Of a stretch of DNA of 64,000 nucleotides, positions 59,932 through 64,000 are shown piece after piece. The DNA comes from CAVPCZ01 sp963779225 (GTDB lineage: Bacteria > Bacteroidota > Ignavibacteria > UBA10030 > UBA6906), in NCBI GenBank assembly GCA_963779225.1, contig CAVZWW010000003.1, positions 3,348,001 through 3,412,000 of the forward strand. The letters run 5' to 3'. Position numbers and translations under genes: made by a program. Each line of letters opens with the position of its first letter. Position 1 is the stretch's first letter. The notes beneath the pieces were generated by a model, which saw only the letters and a program-made list of their open reading frames with translations, made no database searches and was not told where the DNA came from.

Positions 59932-60885
59932 TTGTCTCTGCTTCGTCGCGTCGCTGTTCACGTTGGACTCTTGTTGCTGACATTCCTCACCACAACGTTC
60001 GCCGGAGTACAATGGTTAAATAAAGATCCACTCGAACTGGCGAATTTTTCTTCCGGGCTGCCTTACGGCATCCTTATCATCGCAATGCTCTTGTCGCACG
60101 AGATGGGTCACTATTTGGCCGCTGTTCGGAACAAGGTGGCTGCGACATTCCCCTATTTTCTCCCTTTCCCTTCATTTCTCTTTTTTGGCGCCTTTCCATT
60201 CGGAACACTCGGCGCGGTAATCCGTCTCCAATCCCCCGTAACTTCCCGACGTGCGCTTTTTGATATCGGTTCCGCAGGCCCGATCGCGGGATTTGTGGTC
60301 AGCGTAGCGTTCCTGATCATAGGTTTCATCACATTGCCAACCATAGACTATCTGTATTCGATTCATCCTGAATATGCCGGACTGGCTCACATCCCTACAG
60401 AAGGGCTTACATTCGGGACGAGCTTGCTTTACAACCTCCTCTCGGCCGTCTTCTCCCCAGAAGGTGCTTTCATCCCGCCCATGAATGAGGTTTACCATTA
60501 CCCGTTTCTTTGTGTCGGTTGGTTCGGGCTCTTCGTTACAGCCATGAATCTCTTACCGATAGGTCAGCTTGACGGAGGGCACATCATATATTCCATGTTC
60601 GGAGATGCTTATCATCGAATTGCGCAGGGCGCGCTAATTGGATTGATGATCTTGGGAACGCTCGGATTCCTCCCGCTTCTAGGAATACCATTTGACTTCG
60701 GATGGACGGGGTGGCTCTTCTGGGCAATTCTCCTTGTTTTTTTCATGCGTGGAACCCGCAAGAACCGTCCCCCAATCGAAGATCCGACCCCGCTGTCAAC
60801 TTCACGAATGGTCCTGGGATGGCTTACGATTCTCATCTTCATCTCATCTTTTTCCGTTAGCCCTCTTACGCTGCAACTGCCCTAA
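59932..60885 (+). CDS. Site-2 protease (M50) family membrane metalloprotease
   Basis: 317 residues with about seven to eight helices. Zinc motif LLSHEMGHYLAA (His56, Glu57, His60) and third ligand Asp214 in NLLPIGQLDGGH. Between them: FLPFPSFLFFGAFPFGTLGA and FDIGSAGPIAGFVVSVAFL, matching the EGY/S2P subgroup without a PDZ domain. The start is the TTG at 59932 preceded by GGAGGGGGGAG; no better start was found. It would cleave substrates within the membrane, usually after a first cut. The 76-residue exported peptide encoded just upstream is a possible substrate; that link is inference from position only. Confidence 0.88.
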   Translation: MSLLRRVAVHVGLLLLTFLTTTFAGVQWLNKDPLELANFSSGLPYGILIIAMLLSHEMGHYLAAVRNKVAATFPYFLPFPSFLFFGAFPFGTLGAVIRLQSPVTSRRALFDIGSAGPIAGFVVSVAFLIIGFITLPTIDYLYSIHPEYAGLAHIPTEGLTFGTSLLYNLLSAVFSPEGAFIPPMNEVYHYPFLCVGWFGLFVTAMNLLPIGQLDGGHIIYSMFGDAYHRIAQGALIGLMILGTLGFLPLLGIPFDFGWTGWLFWAILLVFFMRGTRKNRPPIEDPTPLSTSRMVLGWLTILIFISSFSVSPLTLQLP

Positions 60886-60948
60886 CCCACCCAAATCACC
60901 TTCACAACGCGGCGTCCTGGTTATCGCGAATTTCATCCCACCAACTAT

Positions 60949-63900
60949 CTACCCTTTTTCTTGTTCCTTCGATGTCAAGCTCAACTTCCTTAGAATTGCC
61001 ACTAACACAATTCCTCCAAGAAATAGGAGGACAACGAGTGTGATCTCAGAGGATGGCAACATGTTTTTCGTTTCGGTTCTGGCCGAATGGTTCAGACGAT
61101 CGCTCTCACCCACCAAGACAAAAGCCCCCCAGCGATGCGGGTCAATTTCGCCCTGAGCAATCATATCGATTTTTGCCAATTGAAGAGCTTTGGATTTTCG
61201 TTCACCCCTCAGCAAATGACTGTAGAATCGAGTCATGAGGATCGGAGTGAGATCATCGGGAATCGCCCATTGCGCTGAAATGACAGTTCTCACTCCTGCC
61301 ATGTTGAATCCCCTTATGAAACCTTCTGTCTGACCACTGGCTGTGGCCCCGCGAGTTCGGCAAGCACTGAGCACGACAAGTTCTGCCTGAAGTCCGATGT
61401 CGGGGATCTCATACGCCATGAGGATGTCCTCGCTTGAACTACGTGCGGCGCTGTAGAATTGCAGCCCGGAAAGCATAGGATTAGCCGCATCATATGTGGC
61501 ATGCATCGCCAAATGAATGATTCTAAAATTCGGAGCTTTCTTACGAAATTGTTCGATGGTAGCATCACTCCCGACGAAGATTTCCGCTCTGTCTCCCAAC
61601 ATAGAAGCTATGGCCTCTACTTCTCGGCGGGCGCCGGGTAATGGAGGAGATCTAGATTCGGGTGCATCCACGGGAAAAGCAAAACCAGTGACTGAAACCG
61701 CCTCATCACCGTGGCTGGGATCGCCTGGGTCACCGAACCCAAGGAGGAAGCCACTCGGATGAACTTCTTGCTTGAATCGGGGATCCAAAAGTGAGCCCGC
61801 CGCCACATAGCTAATCTCGAATCGGCTAACAAGAAACTCAACTTGGGCCAGAGTATGGCTATTTCTAAGGTCCGTCACGAGCACCTCAAATGGAAGTCGG
61901 ACGAGTGGTCCGTCAGGTACTATCACAAGTTTGTCAATGGCCGTAAGGTCTTTTCTTAGCGGTCCAAGTAACACCTCATAGAGGCCTTTTGAGCTCACGA
62001 CATCAAAATGAAGCAGCAAAGTATTCTCCAAGCCCATTTCTCCGGACCGATCTCCTAGGACTCTCGAAATTGAATTCATCCTTCGGTCTAATTCCTTCCT
62101 ACCTTCGGGGATGAGATAGTACACCATCTTGTCTCGCCTTGCCAAAAAGACATCCGTTTGGTGTTCACCAACCACGAATTCAAGTAACGCTTCGCGCTCT
62201 GCAAGCGATTCTCGTTGTAGGTTATGGAAAAAGGATTGCGGAGGAGCCAGAAGTGCCTTTAGCTCCGCATTTCCGGATCGCATGCGTTTTACCAACGCAT
62301 CATATTGAAGCTGAAGTTCAGAAACACTGCCCATAAGACGAAAATCAATCTCCGGGTAGTTGTTTCCTCGGACTTTCCTTTCGCGGACAATCTCAAAACT
62401 TGCTCGCAACAATTTCTTGAAGCGCCGGATTTCACCCAAAGAGGAATCATCCGTCCTCTCCAAAACGCTATTCGGCGAGAGCGTAAGGAAATCATTCCCC
62501 AACTCAAATCTAACTTGTTCGATGAACTCAAAAGCTTCCTCAATTCGTCCTGTTGCACATAGCGCATGGACATAGTTTGAGGAAATTTCCGAATGGTAGC
62601 GTGCACTATGTTGCGAAATCATCATGATGAAACGTGTGCTAGCCATTGTCTGGAAATCTGCAACCAGAGAACCAAACAGATCAGCCGCTTCTTCTTGATT
62701 TCCCGTCTCGAGTGCAATATCGGCGAGTCCCTTTTTGCATCTTATGACTACACCTTTCTGTCCCGCACTCTTCCCGATTGCCATCGCTGTCTCGAAGAGA
62801 GATCTTGCCTCGACCCACCGATGGTTCGAGAAATGATATCTCGCAAGATTGATAAGAGCATTTGCTTTTTCCCGAGGATAAGCAGTTCGCTCTGCAAACT
62901 TCAACTGGCGCGAATAGTGAGTAAGGGCTTCCCCAACTTCGCCCAGAAGGTAAAGTCCATTTCCCACATTACCTTCACAAATTGCCAGAATTCGACCTTG
63001 TTTGTCGATGCGTCTGGCCGTGTTTAGAGCTTCGACGAAATGCTGAAGCGCGACTTTTACATTGCCGAGGTTTGACTGCGCCAATCCCAGAACTGTCTCC
63101 AGGCGGAAGTGTTGGTACGGATTCCTTGGAAGAACTCGGAACCTGTTCGCGGCTTCTATTGCATATTCGAGGGCGACGTCGTATGCTCCGAGCTCGCAGA
63201 ACGCAGATGCAATGGTAGTAAGTGCCGACACCTCTTCCTGCTCGTTCTCAAGATCATCCAAACGGTGGAGGAGCAAGAAGGCTTGTTGCATCGCACTTTC
63301 ATGGTCGCCTAACTCCATCAGGGCATCGAGTTTGACCATCTTTGTAGTAGAATAGCCTGCGAGGTCACCACTCCGTTCGAAAGCCTGGGATGCTTCTTCA
63401 GAGAACGTTAGAGCCTTGTTGTGTTGGCCAACACTGTGAGCATTTATCGCAATCTGCAAACAAATGTGCCCACGCCACCGCAATTGACCGTAGGCTGTAA
63501 CAGATTTCAGCCCTTGATCTAGTGCTGCGGCTCGAGATTTGTCCAGGGCGAGAACTTCATATGTTCTACTGACTGTCCATCTCAAGAATTCTGCTCCATC
63601 AAAGTCTCCTAGCGACAGAGATCTATCCAAGATTTGCTCTGCACTCGAGACAGTCTCAGCGGAGGGCCTCAACATGGTGCTGGCCGCCCAAAACAGTTGA
63701 AGAAACTTGATCTCGGCACTGTCCTGCTGAAGCGCATGATTCAAGGTTGATAACGCATTTTCATAATCCAATTTGCCCCAATGGCAAAGGGCAAGTGCAT
63801 ACCAACCATTTTTCGATTCCGGACTCCTATGACAAATTCCGACAAAGTGCTGTAATGTGCGGTCTGATCCAAAGACCTTTTCATGTGCGTAGACGAATCC

Positions 63901-64000
63901 CCGGTAGACCTCTGGAATATCCAAATTGGATTCCATAGCTCTAGCAAACGCATCGAGTGCCACGCCGAACTCTCTTTTTCGGAGGAAAGAGTTGCCGAGT
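60949..64000 (-). CDS. TPR-CHAT (caspase-like) protein with C-terminal membrane anchor (partial, N terminus off the right edge)
   Basis: At least 1,017 codons visible; the frame stays open to base 64000, so the start lies beyond the window. The upstream ~530 residues are tetratricopeptide repeats (for example LDAFARAMESN, ALEYAIEAANRFRVLP, YLLGEVGEALTHYSRQLKFA). A linker leads to a CHAT protease domain (about 62250-61120): the catalytic His is in IIHLAMHATYD (codon 61501-61503) and the Cys in VVLSACRTRGA (codon 61360-61362), followed by EGFIRGFNMAGVRTVISAQW. Near the C terminus one membrane helix (TLVVLLFLGGIVLVAILRKL) and a short basic tail tether it. Both dyad residues are intact. AT-rich relative to the window. 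It converges on the site-2 protease gene, 63 bp apart. Confidence 0.9.
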   Translation of the reverse strand, partial: LGNSFLRKREFGVALDAFARAMESNLDIPEVYRGFVYAHEKVFGSDRTLQHFVGICHRSPESKNGWYALALCHWGKLDYENALSTLNHALQQDSAEIKFLQLFWAASTMLRPSAETVSSAEQILDRSLSLGDFDGAEFLRWTVSRTYEVLALDKSRAAALDQGLKSVTAYGQLRWRGHICLQIAINAHSVGQHNKALTFSEEASQAFERSGDLAGYSTTKMVKLDALMELGDHESAMQQAFLLLHRLDDLENEQEEVSALTTIASAFCELGAYDVALEYAIEAANRFRVLPRNPYQHFRLETVLGLAQSNLGNVKVALQHFVEALNTARRIDKQGRILAICEGNVGNGLYLLGEVGEALTHYSRQLKFAERTAYPREKANALINLARYHFSNHRWVEARSLFETAMAIGKSAGQKGVVIRCKKGLADIALETGNQEEAADLFGSLVADFQTMASTRFIMMISQHSARYHSEISSNYVHALCATGRIEEAFEFIEQVRFELGNDFLTLSPNSVLERTDDSSLGEIRRFKKLLRASFEIVRERKVRGNNYPEIDFRLMGSVSELQLQYDALVKRMRSGNAELKALLAPPQSFFHNLQRESLAEREALLEFVVGEHQTDVFLARRDKMVYYLIPEGRKELDRRMNSISRVLGDRSGEMGLENTLLLHFDVVSSKGLYEVLLGPLRKDLTAIDKLVIVPDGPLVRLPFEVLVTDLRNSHTLAQVEFLVSRFEISYVAAGSLLDPRFKQEVHPSGFLLGFGDPGDPSHGDEAVSVTGFAFPVDAPESRSPPLPGARREVEAIASMLGDRAEIFVGSDATIEQFRKKAPNFRIIHLAMHATYDAANPMLSGLQFYSAARSSSEDILMAYEIPDIGLQAELVVLSACRTRGATASGQTEGFIRGFNMAGVRTVISAQWAIPDDLTPILMTRFYSHLLRGERKSKALQLAKIDMIAQGEIDPHRWGAFVLVGESDRLNHSARTETKNMLPSSEITLVVLLFLGGIVLVAILRKLSLTSKEQEKG

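Noticed and set aside
1..64000. tRNA, rRNA, riboswitch, insertion sequence or prophage genes
   Set aside because: None recognised on reading both strands; a covariance-model search was not possible here, so small RNAs may be missed.

Overview
The window looks like chromosomal DNA from an aerobically respiring member of the Bacteroidota/Chlorobiota side of the FCB group; an Ignavibacteria-, Kapabacteria- or Rhodothermia-like lineage is my best guess. The inference rests on three things: an alternative complex III (Act) locus joined to an A2-type caa3-like cytochrome oxidase, a bacillithiol synthesis gene (bshC), and the conserved order rimP-nusA-infB-rbfA-truB-ribF-rpsO-pnp. No rRNA or tRNA gene was recognised. 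Most of the window is GC-rich, densely packed and coded on the minus strand. The last 6 kb are visibly AT-richer and look accessory.

Layout. 1-4.8 kb: tripartite RND efflux operon (tolC-type, adaptor, pump), with the adaptor frameshifted by one base and the pump running off the left edge. 4.9-8.3 kb: apt, an enoyl-CoA hydratase, glnA and an Lrp/AsnC regulator placed directly before glnA. 8.6-10 kb: rpe and a PASTA-domain membrane protein. 10.2-14.9 kb (plus strand): a metallophosphoesterase, a 16-17 nt tandem repeat, then a nucleoside salvage operon (cdd, tdk, CNT transporter, purine nucleoside phosphorylase), the last gene frameshifted by one base.

15-30 kb: one long minus-strand respiratory operon of 14 genes, actA, a small export-signal protein, actB, actC, an actD-actE fusion, actF, a membrane-anchored cytochrome c, sco, coxA, coxC, coxD, coxB, a membrane protein ending in a cytochrome c domain, and ctaB. 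Quinol oxidised by the Act complex would pass electrons through the cytochrome c domains to the oxidase. 30-32 kb: bshC on the plus strand, ending at a perfect bidirectional terminator shared with pnp. 32-41 kb: the transcription/translation operon from rimP to pnp, with a promoter and an attenuator-like hairpin before rimP and 19 (A/T)EP repeats at the NusA C terminus. 41-46 kb: threonine aldolase, lnt, a PAP2 phosphatase, a DedA protein, ispF and an acylphosphatase. 46-50 kb: an EamA transporter, a DUF362 protein and a methylmalonyl-CoA-mutase-type large subunit. 50-55.5 kb: mutL, ftsY, a CDP-alcohol phosphatidyltransferase, purF and a secreted H-type lectin-like protein. 55.7-56.8 kb: a membrane glycosyltransferase.

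The most unusual part is 56.9-64 kb. An NtrC-like regulator has lost the GAFTGA loop and other activator residues and sits downstream of an unrecognised multi-pass membrane protein under a near-consensus promoter. Next come a 76-residue exported peptide ending in two copies of a proline-rich repeat, a site-2 (M50) membrane protease, and, converging on them, a large TPR-CHAT (caspase-like) protein with a C-terminal membrane anchor that runs off the right edge. I propose this peptide/protease/CHAT neighbourhood as the best candidate for an undescribed system; that it works as one system is inference.

At several genes I read sigma70-like promoters with exactly 17 bp spacers (TTGACA-17-TATATT type). 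Two of them place the transcription start on or next to the start codon, which suggests leaderless mRNAs.
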